The notes: generated from the letters alone by a model not told the origin. A DNA stretch of 64,000 bases from Ignatzschineria cameli (GCF_003121895.1 NZ_QEWW01000002.1:62001-126000); one strand, 5' to 3'. Shown: positions 26,704 to 36,406, counted from the first letter of the stretch. Numbers and translations are program-made.

Positions 26704-27186
26704 TTAAGCATTATGGAGATCAAATCCTAAAGAGGCACCGGCTTCTGTGATCAGATCTAACCAGGTGGGGATCACAAAGCTTGTCATCAACGGCGCGAAG
26801 TTGTAGTTCGGTATCTCTTGTGGGGTGATCCAGATCGCCTCAGCAATCTCTGTTGCCGCTGTAACCTTAATCTCTTGTGGGAGAAGAATAAAGAAGAGAT
26901 TTGATCGAATCTGATATCCCGGTTCATTTGCTGCAGGGGCTTCATAGGTTGTAATAAAGTTTGCAAGCGCTAGAGGGATTTCAACATCTAGCTCCTCTTT
27001 GAGTTCTCGGATTAAGGCCTCAATAGGAGTTTCTTGCGGTTCAATTTTTCCGCCTGGCAGCATATATTTTTCGGTGTTTTTCTTTCTGACAATAAGAAGG
27101 CGCCCTTTAGGGTCGATCATAATGCCGGCAGCGAGGATAAAGAGTTTTTCTGTGGGGGTATTTGTCATATTGTTCATAGCGTCCAT
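26704..27186 (-). CDS. Nudix hydrolase
   Basis: A 160-residue Nudix protein. The Nudix box GGKIEPQETPIEALIRELKEELDVEI contains the required G-x5-E-x7-R-E-x2-E-E pattern for Mg2+-dependent cleavage of nucleoside-diphosphate compounds. The upstream strand GRLLIVRKKNTEKYMLPGG is MutT-like; the substrate is unknown. There is no clear Shine-Dalgarno at ATG 27186; the internal ATGs at codons 4 and 7 are alternatives. It is divergent from the DyP peroxidase gene. Confidence 0.9.
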   Translation of the reverse strand: MDAMNNMTNTPTEKLFILAAGIMIDPKGRLLIVRKKNTEKYMLPGGKIEPQETPIEALIRELKEELDVEIPLALANFITTYEAPAANEPGYQIRSNLFFILLPQEIKVTAATEIAEAIWITPQEIPNYNFAPLMTSFVIPTWLDLITEAGASLGFDLHNA

Positions 27187-27496
27187 AGTGGTTTTACACC
27201 ATTTAGGGTGATCGCTCTAAGGGTTAGAGCGGGTTATCTTTGTGATTGTTACAATGGTTTATCACTATTGTACGCTACTTTCAGGCGCGGTTAAGGGGGA
27301 AAAAGGTGCAAAAACTCTAGACAAATGATCGCTTATTTTGAGCTGAGTGTAGGCGATAATGGGAAAAAGCGGTATGATTGTAGTGGTAACAGCAGTGCTT
27401 TGAATAGAATGAGAATCGATTGTTTTAGAGGAAGTCTCTTTGGAAAATCGATCGACACTCCGCAATCAATAGATCAATAACGGAAAAGGAGCAGCA
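27187..27496. other. Divergent spacer Nudix / DyP with a perfect hairpin
   Basis: About 310 bases. CGCTCTAA and TTAGAGCG (27213-27220 and 27224-27231) form a perfect 8-bp hairpin with a 3-base loop, 27 bases upstream of the Nudix start; it has no T tail and could be an operator. Nothing else recognisable is seen. Confidence 0.5.
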
Positions 27497-28417
27497 ATGA
27501 GTGAACTAAATTTTCAAGAAGGATTAGTTGTTGAAAATCGTGATCATGCGATTTTTATGGAGATTAACTTTAAGAGTGATGATCTCGATGCAATTAAAGA
27601 TGCGATTGCCGGACTACTTGCGCGTCAAAGATCGTATACCAGTCGTTTTGATAAATCAGGTTTACAGATCGTTGTTGCATTTGGTAAAAATGCTTGGAGA
27701 GCACTCTCTGAAGAGAGTGAAAGTGCTGCTGAATTGGTCGATTTTAGAGAGCTCGGCTACGGCATGGCTAAGGCAACACAGCGAGATATGTTTGTTCATA
27801 TTAACTCCCATTCCCATCGAATCAACTTCTCAGTCGCACAAGATCTGGTGAAAATTTTTGGAGATCTGATCACCATCGAAGAAGAGGTGCATGGCTTTAG
27901 GTGGCTTGAAGCACGTGACCTAGGTGGATTTGTTGATGGAACGGAAAATCCTAAAGGATTGAAGGATCGTACCGAGGTTGCTGTGATTAATGAAGGGATC
28001 GATGCCGGCGGTAGTTATGTGATTGCTCAAAAGTGGGTTCACTCCTTAGAGCAGATCAACCATTTTGATCTAAGAACTCAGGAGAATATCTTTGGTCGAA
28101 CTAAGGTTGATGATATTGAGATGGATGATGATGAGAAGCCGGTAGGCGCACATACAGAGCGTGTTGTGATTGATGAAGATGGGGAAGAGTTAGAGATTGT
28201 ACGCCATAGCCTTCCTTATGGTTATGCAAGTGGCGAAAAAGGGCTCTACTTCCTCGCTTATAGTGCAGAATTAACACGTTATGAGAAGATGTTAGCGCGA
28301 ATGTTTGGGGAGGAAGATGAGCATTTCGATCGCATGCTCTCTTATACCCATGCAGTGACCGGAAGTTATCTCTATGCGCCATCGCTTGATCAGCTTGAAG
28401 CCATTGGTGCGGCATAA
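27497..28417 (+). CDS. yfeX: DyP-type haem peroxidase (YfeX-like)
   Basis: A 306-residue dye-decolorising peroxidase without a signal peptide, so cytosolic. It has the family GxxDG motif in GFVDGTENPKG near residue 150, with the distal Asp. The proximal haem His lies in GAHTERVVIDEDG and the distal Arg in EIVRHSLPYGYASG. It closely follows the E. coli YfeX pattern throughout. AAGGAG precedes the ATG. It is monocistronic, with a terminator behind it. Class-B DyPs can bind haem or porphyrins; a role in haem or peroxide handling is inferred. Confidence 0.93.
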   Translation: MSELNFQEGLVVENRDHAIFMEINFKSDDLDAIKDAIAGLLARQRSYTSRFDKSGLQIVVAFGKNAWRALSEESESAAELVDFRELGYGMAKATQRDMFVHINSHSHRINFSVAQDLVKIFGDLITIEEEVHGFRWLEARDLGGFVDGTENPKGLKDRTEVAVINEGIDAGGSYVIAQKWVHSLEQINHFDLRTQENIFGRTKVDDIEMDDDEKPVGAHTERVVIDEDGEELEIVRHSLPYGYASGEKGLYFLAYSAELTRYEKMLARMFGEEDEHFDRMLSYTHAVTGSYLYAPSLDQLEAIGAA

Positions 28418-28426
28418 TTTTTTAAG

Positions 28427-28456
28427 AAGCGTCATCGATTAGATGGCGCTTTTTTG
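28427..28456 (+). terminator. Intrinsic terminator after the DyP gene
   Basis: AAGCGTCATC pairs with GATGGCGCTT (one G-T pair) around a 5-base loop, followed by T's. Confidence 0.88.
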
Positions 28457-28561
28457 ATGGAGAAAGGATAAATATTAGGTAGATCTGCTAAAGTGGAATA
28501 AGAGGTTCACTCAATGCCTCTAACGGTGTAACCGTTCAACCCATTTAACAAAGGAGTCTCT

Positions 28562-29668
28562 ATGTTAAAAGTATTGCAATCTCCCGGTAAATACGTTCAA
28601 GGTCCTAATGCTTTACGTGAAATTGCCGAATATATTAAGCCTCTTGGTAAGAAAGCTTTCTTTATTGCGGATCAATTTGTTTTTGGTCTTGTTGAATCAA
28701 CATTGAAAACAAGTTGTCAAAAGAGTGATGTCGCCTATCATCAAGCGGTGTTTCAAGGAGAGTGTTCTCAAAATGAGATTAAGCGACTCGGAGAGCTCTT
28801 TACCCAAAGCGGTGCAGATATTGTCGTTGGTGTGGGCGGAGGAAAGACCTTAGATGCGGCAAAAGCAGTAGCCTATTATGGTGGAGTACCCATTGTTATC
28901 GCTCCCACTATTGCTTCAACAGATGCGCCAACGAGCGCATTATCGGTGATCTATACCGAAAAGGGGGAGTTTGAGAGCTACCTACTCTATCCTAAAAATC
29001 CCGATGTTGTGGTGATGGATACAACCATTATTGCCAATGCTCCCGTTCGTCTCTTTGTTGCCGGGATGGGGGATGCTTTAGCAACCTATTTTGAAGCTCG
29101 AGCATGTACTAATGCACAAAAGACAACGATGGCGGGTGGTTTAACAACAAAAGCGGCATTAACTCTGGCAGAGCTCTGTTACCAGACACTGCTAGAAGAA
29201 GGATTAAAAGCGAAGTTTGCGGTTGAAAATCGCGTGAGTACTAAAGCGGTGGAGGATATTGTTGAAGCCAATACACTCTTAAGCGGTTTAGGCTTTGAGA
29301 GTGCCGGTCTTGCGGCATGTCATGCGATCCATAATGGATTGACCGTTATTGAGGAGTGCCATGATCGATATCATGGAGAGAAGGTCGCCTTTGGGGTCCT
29401 TGTACAACTTATTTTAGAGAATAGTCCGCTTGAGGAGCTTGAAGAGGTTCTCTCCTTCTCAACTGCGGTAGGTCTACCTGTCACATTGGCTGAGCTTGGC
29501 TTACAAGAGGATGCCCCTCGTTATCATGAGCGCCTTAAAGAGGCTGCAAAACTGAGCTGTGCCGAAGGGGAGACAATTCATAATATGCCTTTTAAGGTGA
29601 ATGAAGAAGATGTCTATGCGGCGATTATCACGGCGGATCGTTTAGGTCGTGCCTGGCTCAATAGTTAG
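28562..29668 (+). CDS. gldA: Glycerol dehydrogenase
   Basis: A 368-residue NAD+-dependent, Zn2+-containing glycerol dehydrogenase (E. coli GldA 367) making dihydroxyacetone. Visible are the nucleotide-binding VGVGGGKTLDAAKAVA near residue 92, APTIASTDAPTSALSVIY, the metal ligand Asp in GMGDALATYFEA and the two metal His in ACHAIHNGL and DRYHGEKVAFG. AAGGAG precedes the ATG. It faces another family member, an iron alcohol dehydrogenase, across a shared terminator. Confidence 0.95.
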   Translation: MLKVLQSPGKYVQGPNALREIAEYIKPLGKKAFFIADQFVFGLVESTLKTSCQKSDVAYHQAVFQGECSQNEIKRLGELFTQSGADIVVGVGGGKTLDAAKAVAYYGGVPIVIAPTIASTDAPTSALSVIYTEKGEFESYLLYPKNPDVVVMDTTIIANAPVRLFVAGMGDALATYFEARACTNAQKTTMAGGLTTKAALTLAELCYQTLLEEGLKAKFAVENRVSTKAVEDIVEANTLLSGLGFESAGLAACHAIHNGLTVIEECHDRYHGEKVAFGVLVQLILENSPLEELEEVLSFSTAVGLPVTLAELGLQEDAPRYHERLKEAAKLSCAEGETIHNMPFKVNEEDVYAAIITADRLGRAWLNS

Positions 29669-29715
29669 ATGAATAAAGCTAGATGAATCAATGATTTATC
29701 CATCAATAAGATCAT

Positions 29716-29745
29716 AAAAAAGAGCGTTCATTTGAACGCTCTTCT
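29716..29745. terminator. Bidirectional terminator between gldA and the iron alcohol dehydrogenase
   Basis: AAGAGCGTTC and GAACGCTCTT form a perfect 10-bp stem with a 4-base loop. On the minus strand it is followed by TTTTTT, and on the plus strand by a T/C tract, so it can serve both convergent genes. Confidence 0.9.
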
Positions 29746-29771
29746 TCTTTCTCTAAAGATGCATTACGTTA

Positions 29772-30920
29772 TTACATAGCTGCTTTAAAGATATTCTCTA
29801 CATCGTTCTGTGTTCCTTGGACAGGATTTGTTACGGAGCAGACATCAAGAAGTGCATTTTTTGCAAGTAGGGGTATATCTTCCTCTTTTGCATTAAGAAG
29901 TGTTAAGTTTGCAGGAATATCGATACTTGCAGAAATCTCACGAATCTTCGCAATTGCAGCATCGGCAGCTTCCTGATCGCTCATGTTAGCAACATCAATG
30001 TGCATCGCCTTTGCAACATCTTTTAGGCGCGCAGCGGCAGCACTCTTATTGAAATCTAAAACATGAGGGAGTAACACGGCATTACAAACACCATGGGGAA
30101 GGTCATACATTCCGCCTAATTGGTGTGCCATTGCATGGACATAACCTAAGGAAGCATTATTAAATGCCATTCCTGCGAGGAATTGAGCATAAGCCATATT
30201 GTCACGCGCTTTAATATCATCACCGTTTGCAACAGCTGCTTGTAGATTTTCAACAATTAAGGTAATTGCTTGAAGCGCACAAGCGTCGGTAATAGGGTTA
30301 GCAGCGGTAGAGATATAAGCTTCAACTGCATGCGTCATCGCATCCATGCCTGTTGCTGCCGTTAAACCCTTAGGCATTCCCTTCATCATATGAGGATCAT
30401 TTACAGAGAGAATAGGTGTTGAGTTTTTATCAACGATCGCCATTTTAACGTGGCGCTCTTCATCTGTAATGATACAGAAGCGGGTCATTTCACTTGCAGT
30501 TCCTGCTGTGGTATTGATCGCAACCATAGGCAATTGTGGGTTTTTAGTCTTATCTAAACCTTCAAATGCGCTGATATCGTCACCATTGGTCGCACAAAGA
30601 GCAATACCTTTTGCACAGTCGTGAGGAGATCCACCGCCGAGCGAGATCACAAAATCACACTCATTCTCTTTGAGGATCGCTAAACCATCAGCCACATTTT
30701 TTGTTGTTGGGTTAGGATTCGTTCCATCAAAAACAACCGCTTCGATATCGACATTATTAAGAAGTTTGATCACTTCATCTGCCATACCTGATGTTGCAAG
30801 GAATTTATCGGTAACAATCAATCCTTTTTTAAAGCCGTAGCCTTGTAATGTTGCAACAGCATCTGCTAATGCATTTTCGCCAATAATATTTACGGGTGGC
30901 ATAAAGAAAGTACTACTCAT
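29772..30920 (-). CDS. yiaY: Iron-containing alcohol dehydrogenase (YiaY type)
   Basis: A 382-residue class III alcohol dehydrogenase, very like E. coli YiaY from [14 protein letters not shown] to the end. It has [16 protein letters not shown] (NAD), [17 protein letters not shown], and the iron ligands in [12 protein letters not shown] and [13 protein letters not shown]...[13 protein letters not shown]. It oxidises small alcohols or reduces aldehydes; substrate not known. ATG 30920 has AAGGAG seven bases upstream; the 15-codon in-frame extension to 30965 has none. It is probably monocistronic. Confidence 0.93.
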   Translation of the reverse strand: MSSTFFMPPVNIIGENALADAVATLQGYGFKKGLIVTDKFLATSGMADEVIKLLNNVDIEAVVFDGTNPNPTTKNVADGLAILKENECDFVISLGGGSPHDCAKGIALCATNGDDISAFEGLDKTKNPQLPMVAINTTAGTASEMTRFCIITDEERHVKMAIVDKNSTPILSVNDPHMMKGMPKGLTAATGMDAMTHAVEAYISTAANPITDACALQAITLIVENLQAAVANGDDIKARDNMAYAQFLAGMAFNNASLGYVHAMAHQLGGMYDLPHGVCNAVLLPHVLDFNKSAAAARLKDVAKAMHIDVANMSDQEAADAAIAKIREISASIDIPANLTLLNAKEEDIPLLAKNALLDVCSVTNPVQGTQNDVENIFKAAM

Positions 30921-31160
30921 ATTTAGACTCCTTGTCTGTAAAGTGCAGATTAAGCACCAGATCATCTGAAAAGAAAAACTTATTAGATCCCTTTCGAGAT
31001 CTATCGAAATCGTTATCTCATTCTAACTGACTGCCGGGAGAACGCTTAATATAAAATATCAATCTCGATAATAATAGTGAGCTATAAAGTGACCCTATTA
31101 AGATCAAGATGATGCTGTAAAGTGATTTTGATAGCGTGGCTTTATAGATTGATTAAATTT

Positions 31161-31196
31161 ATCTTTGAATCTATCTTTAAATCTATCTTTAAATCT
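31161..31196. repeat. 12-bp tandem repeat, three copies
   Basis: ATCTTTGAATCT followed by two exact ATCTTTAAATCT units (period 12). Confidence 0.9.
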
Positions 31197-31356
31197 AGCC
31201 TTTGCATATTCCCTACAATAGTTAGAATGATAATATTATATGATATAAATTTATGTTCTTTCTCCCCATTATATGATGCTTTACGAGATTTTTTGGGACT
31301 ATTTTCAACAACAATCTGATCTAAGTAGCTTTTTGATAACTTTTTATATCAATGAT

Positions 31357-31389
31357 CAAAAAGAGGGCTCTCCCTAAGGGAAAGCCCTC
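31357..31389 (-). terminator. Intrinsic terminator of the channel gene
   Basis: On the minus strand GAGGGCTTTCCC pairs with GGGAGAGCCCTC around a 3-base loop and is followed by TTTTT. It lies about 40 bases after the channel stop codon. Confidence 0.9.
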
Positions 31390-31426
31390 ACTATCGCTGA
31401 TAGTAATCTCTTATATTTTCTATCAA

Positions 31427-32212
31427 TTAGTTAGCGGATTTAGTAGATGCAGTTGTGGTTAAACTTTCAGTTTGTTGCGAGCTTTCACCATGATTTTGTT
31501 GTGCGGCATTTTTATTCGCAAGCTCTTTCTCTTTTTCCTTACTCTTCCAGTCTTGGATCATGGTTGTGATGTAAACGGTAAAGATAGGGAAGATGGTGAT
31601 GCCGGTAATTGCCACAATCGCGGTGCTCACTTTGCCGATACTTGTGACAGGAATAATATTAGAGCCGAGGGTTGTTACCGTCATAGAAGCCCACCAGAGC
31701 ACATCATAATAGGTTTTTACCGCGGGATTGACTGGGGATTCCGTTAAGAAGAAGACAAGGGTTTGAATGTAAGTAATAGAGATAAAGATCGAAAGATAAG
31801 CGATAAAGAGACCGGTAATACGGTTACTAATCACCAGATTGATCAGAAGAATAAGCGCAAAGACCCCTCTAAATATGGGGATAAACTTTAAAAAGTAGAC
31901 CGCTTCAGAGGTGAGATCGATGGAGTAGTAAGCAAGAAGATTACTATAGGGAATCGAAAGTGGCAGAAGGATAAAGTATTTTTTAAAGTAAGCTCTCTTA
32001 TCCTCGGCGATCAGCATCAGAAGAATAAAATCGATAATAAAGTAGATACAGATCCAAAACTGAAGGCGCGTTGGTTCAACATCAAGATTCTTCTGAATAT
32101 TGGGAAGATCTACAATGGTGATATCAGCAATTAGAATGAGGGAGGCTAAAATCGTTGCAAAATAGAGAAGTTTTCTTGCATAGAGCCGAAAATCGTAATG
32201 TCGCTTTTTCAT
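31427..32212 (-). CDS. Potassium-channel-like membrane protein with atypical selectivity filter
   Basis: A 261-residue inner-membrane protein with about six hydrophobic segments (~14-33, 50-68, 75-95, 106-130, 133-155, 190-216). Between the last two lies a re-entrant pore segment, YYDVLWWASMTVTTLGSNII, arranged like a K+-channel P-loop followed by an inner helix with a hinge Gly. The canonical TVGYGD filter is replaced by TTLGSN. The last ~40 residues are cytosolic, charged, then Ser/Thr/Gln-rich. No regulatory RCK domain is present. It may be a K+ or non-selective cation channel; ion and gating are unknown. The Shine-Dalgarno is weak. Confidence 0.75.
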   Translation of the reverse strand: MKKRHYDFRLYARKLLYFATILASLILIADITIVDLPNIQKNLDVEPTRLQFWICIYFIIDFILLMLIAEDKRAYFKKYFILLPLSIPYSNLLAYYSIDLTSEAVYFLKFIPIFRGVFALILLINLVISNRITGLFIAYLSIFISITYIQTLVFFLTESPVNPAVKTYYDVLWWASMTVTTLGSNIIPVTSIGKVSTAIVAITGITIFPIFTVYITTMIQDWKSKEKEKELANKNAAQQNHGESSQQTESLTTTASTKSAN

Positions 32213-32388
32213 CGGTGTTCACTTTAAGGTCGTTCTAGATAGGTATCATCAATGTTGCCTATTGTAGACGAAAAGAGTGATTGAAGCTCTCTCTAGTGAA
32301 ATGTTTTTACAGCTTTTTTCATTGAGCAAGGGAGTCTTTTGTGAGGTGATTTCTTGGGGAAATGATTATTTTTAATCGAGATAAGAGA

Positions 32389-32420
32389 AGATAAAGCAGA
32401 GATAAAGCAGAGATAAAGAA
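32389..32420. repeat. 11-bp tandem repeat, three copies
   Basis: AGATAAAGCAG twice exactly, then AGATAAAGAA (period 11). Confidence 0.9.
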
Positions 32421-32631
32421 AGATATCGCTGGCGATAGAAGAATAGGCGATAGAAAAATATTCTTATAGCATTTACTTATAGCACTTAATCAATCATCTG
32501 CTTATTTGCTTATTTGCTTTTATCAATAAATGTAAAAGATTAAGGAATAAAAAAATTACCATTGTTATAATAATTGATGGAGTATCAAAAAAGGAGGCTG
32601 CGATTAGCCAGAGCGTAGGATCTCTAAAATA

Positions 32632-32692
32632 TCAATAAGTAAGTTTCAATAGGTAAGTTTCAATAGGTAAGTTTCAATAGGTAAGTTTCTAT
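32632..32692. repeat. 14-bp tandem repeat, over four copies
   Basis: AAGTTTCAATAGGT is repeated three times exactly (32641-32682), preceded by a near-copy and followed by a partial one (AAGTTTCTAT). It ends about 50 bases before the next start codon, within the likely promoter/leader region. Confidence 0.95.
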
Positions 32693-32743
32693 TTTATTTG
32701 GAATAATCTTTGAGGCGATTAACTTCGAAGTCATTGGAAAAAT

Positions 32744-33562
32744 ATGTTGGATAATAATTATAATAGTGAGGTTCTTCAGCAATTACTACCCCAAAAGGTG
32801 CGGGAGCTAATTCGTGAAGGGAGGTTAAGAGAGCCAACTGCAAAGATGGCGACTCGTTATACAAAGGCGACATTAATTGTTATTCCTAAGAGTGAAGCGT
32901 ATGATTTTTTAGTCTATACGCAACGAAATGCGAAGGCTTGTCCGGTATTAGAGGTCTCTGATCCGGGCGCAACAGAGTTTCATTTAACGGCGCCAGGCTC
33001 AGATATCACGCGAGATATCTCTCGCTATTCAATCTACGATCGAGGAGAGCTAATTGGCGAGGCAGATTCTTTAGAGCGCTATTGGCGGCCTGATCTTGTC
33101 AGTTTTCTTTTAGGGTGTAGTCGTAGCTTTGAGGCTGTTTTACAATTTGCCGGCGTACAGTTACGGCATGTTGATGATGGCTATGACGTTCCTCTTTTTA
33201 TTACCAATATTAAGACAGTTCCAAGTGGAAATCTCCGTTCTCCATTAGTGGTGAGTATGCGCCCGATTAAGCGTAAAGATCTGCTTAAAACAATGAAGGT
33301 AACGAGTCTTTTAGAGGATATTCATGGCGCGCCAATTCATATTGGTGACCCAGAGTTGATCGGCATTAAAGATCTTCGCACTCCCGACTTTGGTTCTCCC
33401 CTCCTATTAGCGGAAGATGAGGTGCCAGTCTTTTGGGCGAGCAGTATTACAGCAAAATTAGCCTTAATTAGAAATCGAAGTGAGTTTTTAATTACTCAAG
33501 CGCCGGGCCATGATTTTATTACCGATATCTTAAGTGCTGATCTCTCATCTTTGATGGAGTAG
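32744..33562 (+). CDS. D-glutamate cyclase / putative hydro-lyase family protein (UPF0317, DUF1445)
   Basis: A 272-residue soluble protein of the DUF1445 family, recognised by CPVLEVSDPGATE, APGSDITRDISRYSIY, FLLGCSRSFEAVL and the C-terminal DDILSADL-like TDILSADL. Family members include bacterial YcsI and a mitochondrial D-glutamate cyclase, so a lyase/cyclase reaction on a small acid is possible, but the substrate here is unproven. The Shine-Dalgarno is weak (GGAAAA). It has no functional partner next to it; recG converges on it. Confidence 0.82.
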   Translation: MLDNNYNSEVLQQLLPQKVRELIREGRLREPTAKMATRYTKATLIVIPKSEAYDFLVYTQRNAKACPVLEVSDPGATEFHLTAPGSDITRDISRYSIYDRGELIGEADSLERYWRPDLVSFLLGCSRSFEAVLQFAGVQLRHVDDGYDVPLFITNIKTVPSGNLRSPLVVSMRPIKRKDLLKTMKVTSLLEDIHGAPIHIGDPELIGIKDLRTPDFGSPLLLAEDEVPVFWASSITAKLALIRNRSEFLITQAPGHDFITDILSADLSSLME

Positions 33563-33665
33563 TGATAAGAATGGAATAGACATCATATCGGATGCCCCAA
33601 TGGCTACGTAAGAAGGTTATGCAAAAGATTCCACCGCTTTAATATTGATATTTGATTCTTAAAAA

Positions 33666-35717
33666 TCAACTCCAGATAAATTCATTACTCTCACCTATCC
33701 AGCGCTCAATCAGTTTTTGGCTTAGCGATTCATCTTTGATCACATTATCGGCGATCGATGTTGCTTTTTCGATAAGATGTTGATGGGAAAAGAGGTCGGC
33801 CATCTTAAATTGAAACTCACCCGTTTGTCGTGTGCCGAAGATATCTCCTGCGCCTCGAAGCTCAAAATCTTTCTCTGCAATCTCAAAGCCATCATTGGTA
33901 AGTTGCATAATCTCCAGTCGTTCTCTCGTCATATGGGAGAGTGGGGGAGAGTAAAGGAGGAGGCAGAAAGAGGCTTTCGATCCGCGACCAACTCGCCCTC
34001 TTAATTGATGAAGTTGTGATAGGCCAAGACGCTCGGCATTTTCAATGATCATAATCGAAGCATTGGGAACATCAACCCCTACTTCAATCACGGTTGTTGC
34101 TACCAAAATATCGAGTTCATGAGCCTTAAAAGCATTCATAACTGACTCTTTCTCCGCACTTTTTAAGCGTCCATGAATAAGGCCGATTCGGAGATGGGGT
34201 AGTTTTTCACAAAGATCAGCATAGGCCATTTCAGCGGCTTTTGCCGGGAGTTGTTCAGACTCTTCAATAAGTGTACAGACCCAATAGACCTGCGTTCCCT
34301 CTTGGCATTGGGCTCTTACTCTTTCGATCACTTTATCCCGCGCTTTATCGTTAATAACGGAGGTAGTGATAGGAATTCGATTCGGCGGATACTCATCAAT
34401 GACAGAGCTTGAGAGATCAGCATAGAGTGTCATCGCCAACGTTCGTGGAATAGGTGTCGCTGTCATCATCAGTTGATGTGGCGTGAAGCCTTCTGGTGCT
34501 TTTTTTTGTAACATTAAACGCTGTTCAACACCAAAGCGATGCTGTTCATCAATCACAACAAGATTGAGTGCATGATAACTAACGCTTTCTTGAAAGAGTG
34601 CATGGGTTCCAATAATGACAGAGATCTCCCCTGATGCAATCTGTTTGATGCGCTCTCTTTTCTGTTTCTCTGTTAACTTTCCGGTTAAGAGCGTGGTATT
34701 GATCCCAAGTGGCGTGAGCCACTTTTCTAAGTTGATCGCATGTTGTTCTGCTAATAGCTCTGTGGGTGCCATAAAGACTGCCTGAAATCCCGCTTTAGCA
34801 GCATGGATCAGGGCACTTGCCGCAACAACTGTTTTACCAGAGCCGACATCTCCTTGAACTAATCGCATCATGGGAGAGTGGGATTGGATATCATTTTCAA
34901 TTTCGCTTATGACTCGACTCTGTGCATTTGTTAAGGAAAATCCTAAGCTAGACTTAAAGTGGTTAAGTGCCGCATGATCGAGGTAGATGGGGTTGGCGCG
35001 TTCTTGAAAGAAGCGATCACGAGATTTTTTCAGAGCCACTTGATGGGCAACAATCTCTTCAAGCGCAAGAATCTCTTGAACGGGATATTGTTTCTTTTCA
35101 AGGCGTTCAATATTAACGTCAGTTGGGGGTTTATGAAGAAAGTAGAGAGCATCTTTTAAGTTGGTCTCTTGATTCTCTAAAAATGCCGGGAAATGTTCAT
35201 CTTGTAACTCTTCGAGAAGATTATTGATCAATGCTTGCATCTGTTTTTGTGTAATGCCGGCAGTTAATGAGTAGATCGGCGTCATTCGCTCTTCTAATTC
35301 AATATCTTTCTCTGCAAAATTGAGAACCTCCGGATGGCTCATCTCTAAGCGATTGAGTCCATAGCGGACCTCCCCATAACAGCGTAAAACTTTTAAGGCA
35401 TCAAAGCGCTTAATCATATTGGTGTAGAAGTTAAAGAAGCGAACAGCAATGACCCCACTCTCATCTTTTAACCAAACAAGGAGCGTTGGTCGTTTACCAT
35501 GGGTGATCTCCTTCTTAAAGATCTCCCCTTCAATGATCGCGATTTGAGAAGGTTGAAGCAGCGCAATCGGCGTAATCCGAGTACGATCTTGATAGCGAAA
35601 AGGGAGATGGAAAAGGAGATCGAGATAACTCTTGATTCTCAACTTTTCTAATGTTTCCGCCATTTTAGGACCTACCCCTTTTAGCGCTGTAATGGGTCTA
35701 TTCTTTAGGGTTTCCAC
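33666..35717 (-). CDS. recG: ATP-dependent DNA helicase RecG
   Basis: RecG regresses stalled forks and branch-migrates Holliday junctions. The 683 residues (E. coli 693) comprise the N-terminal wedge domain with an OB fold (~60-150), then helicase motifs I (GDVGSGKTVVA, ~290), Ia (MAPTELLAEQHA), II (DEQHRFG), III (MTATPIPRTLAMT), V-VI (VATTVIEVGVDVPNAS, QLHQLRGRVGRG), and the C-terminal TRG region (FELRGAGDIFGTRQTG). The start is GTG 35717, with no obvious Shine-Dalgarno, but no better start exists and the N-terminus METLKNRPITALKGVGPK is family-typical. Confidence 0.96.
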   Translation of the reverse strand: METLKNRPITALKGVGPKMAETLEKLRIKSYLDLLFHLPFRYQDRTRITPIALLQPSQIAIIEGEIFKKEITHGKRPTLLVWLKDESGVIAVRFFNFYTNMIKRFDALKVLRCYGEVRYGLNRLEMSHPEVLNFAEKDIELEERMTPIYSLTAGITQKQMQALINNLLEELQDEHFPAFLENQETNLKDALYFLHKPPTDVNIERLEKKQYPVQEILALEEIVAHQVALKKSRDRFFQERANPIYLDHAALNHFKSSLGFSLTNAQSRVISEIENDIQSHSPMMRLVQGDVGSGKTVVAASALIHAAKAGFQAVFMAPTELLAEQHAINLEKWLTPLGINTTLLTGKLTEKQKRERIKQIASGEISVIIGTHALFQESVSYHALNLVVIDEQHRFGVEQRLMLQKKAPEGFTPHQLMMTATPIPRTLAMTLYADLSSSVIDEYPPNRIPITTSVINDKARDKVIERVRAQCQEGTQVYWVCTLIEESEQLPAKAAEMAYADLCEKLPHLRIGLIHGRLKSAEKESVMNAFKAHELDILVATTVIEVGVDVPNASIMIIENAERLGLSQLHQLRGRVGRGSKASFCLLLYSPPLSHMTRERLEIMQLTNDGFEIAEKDFELRGAGDIFGTRQTGEFQFKMADLFSHQHLIEKATSIADNVIKDESLSQKLIERWIGESNEFIWS

Positions 35718-36406
35718 AGTAATGTTCTAAATATCACCAAAGTAATTAAATGAGGTTAATGAGGTTAATAGGGTTAAATGGAGTTGAAAGGAATTCAATT
35801 GAAAATAATCCAATTGAAAACTGAATGCAGTGAGCCAATGTAATGAGCCAATATTAATGTATCAATTGACGCTTGAAGTAAGCATAGTGTCAATCTCTAA
35901 CCATTTTGCCATCTTTTGTCTATTTTGCGAATCTCTTTCCTATCGAACGCACCTTCTATTTTGATTATTTTATTGCCGTTTTTACTGTTAGTTTTCTGCT
36001 ATAGCTTTTAGTCCATTGTTATAGAGATGACTCTTTTTAAGATATAACATTTTTTTATATAAACCTTATAAGGTTAGGATAGATATGTAAAAAATATTAT
36101 TTCTATTAATTTTTCTAGAAATCTTCAGTTCAGTTTTTATTTTATAGAAAAGATATTTTAAAGAGATCTTTTTAGTATTGTAAAACAGACGCTTAACTTA
36201 TTCTTGAGGCTCATTAATAGAGCTTTCTTTACTATTTTTTTGAGAGTGGTTTGAGAGAAAAACTCTCAGTTTTTCCTAGATTTTTATCTGTTTTATTGAT
36301 GAAGATCATACCGATTTTAAGAATATTTTTATTTTTTTATCCATTTCCTCTGAAAAAAATACCTATAGTTTTTATCTATAAGAAAAAACTCAATAGGAGG
36401 GTTTTA
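35718..36406. other. Long AT-rich region upstream of the adhesin, no gene seen
   Basis: About 690 very AT-rich bases. The left part has three 9-bp units (AATGAGGTT, AATGAGGTT, AATAGGGTT; 35749-35775) and an AATTCAATTGAAAA/AATCCAATTGAAAA repeat. From 36251 the adhesin frame is open and encodes a hydrophobic stretch, but it lacks a start signal. No promoter is clear. Confidence 0.5.

Larger units (their letters stand above)
30921..31426. other. Spacer with 12-bp tandem repeat and a terminator, no gene seen
   Basis: About 500 AT-rich bases. A 65-codon frame at 31122-31319 is built on the tandem repeat and has no Shine-Dalgarno, so I do not call it. The dehydrogenase promoter must lie in the right-hand end of the leftward unit (30960-31090), but no clear hexamers stand out. 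Confidence 0.5.
32213..32743. other. Repeat-rich spacer before the D-glutamate-cyclase-like gene
   Basis: About 530 bases, no coding frame. It contains two separate tandem micro-repeat arrays (annotated separately) and must carry the divergent promoters of the channel gene and the hydro-lyase-like gene. Confidence 0.5.

Noticed and set aside
31122-31319. 65-codon plus-strand frame between the dehydrogenase and the channel
   Set aside because: It is built partly on a 12-bp tandem repeat, has no Shine-Dalgarno and no recognisable protein features.
36251-36406. N-terminal extension of the adhesin by 52 codons
   Set aside because: It has no start signal, while the ATG at 36407 has a strong AGGAGG and precedes a proper signal peptide.
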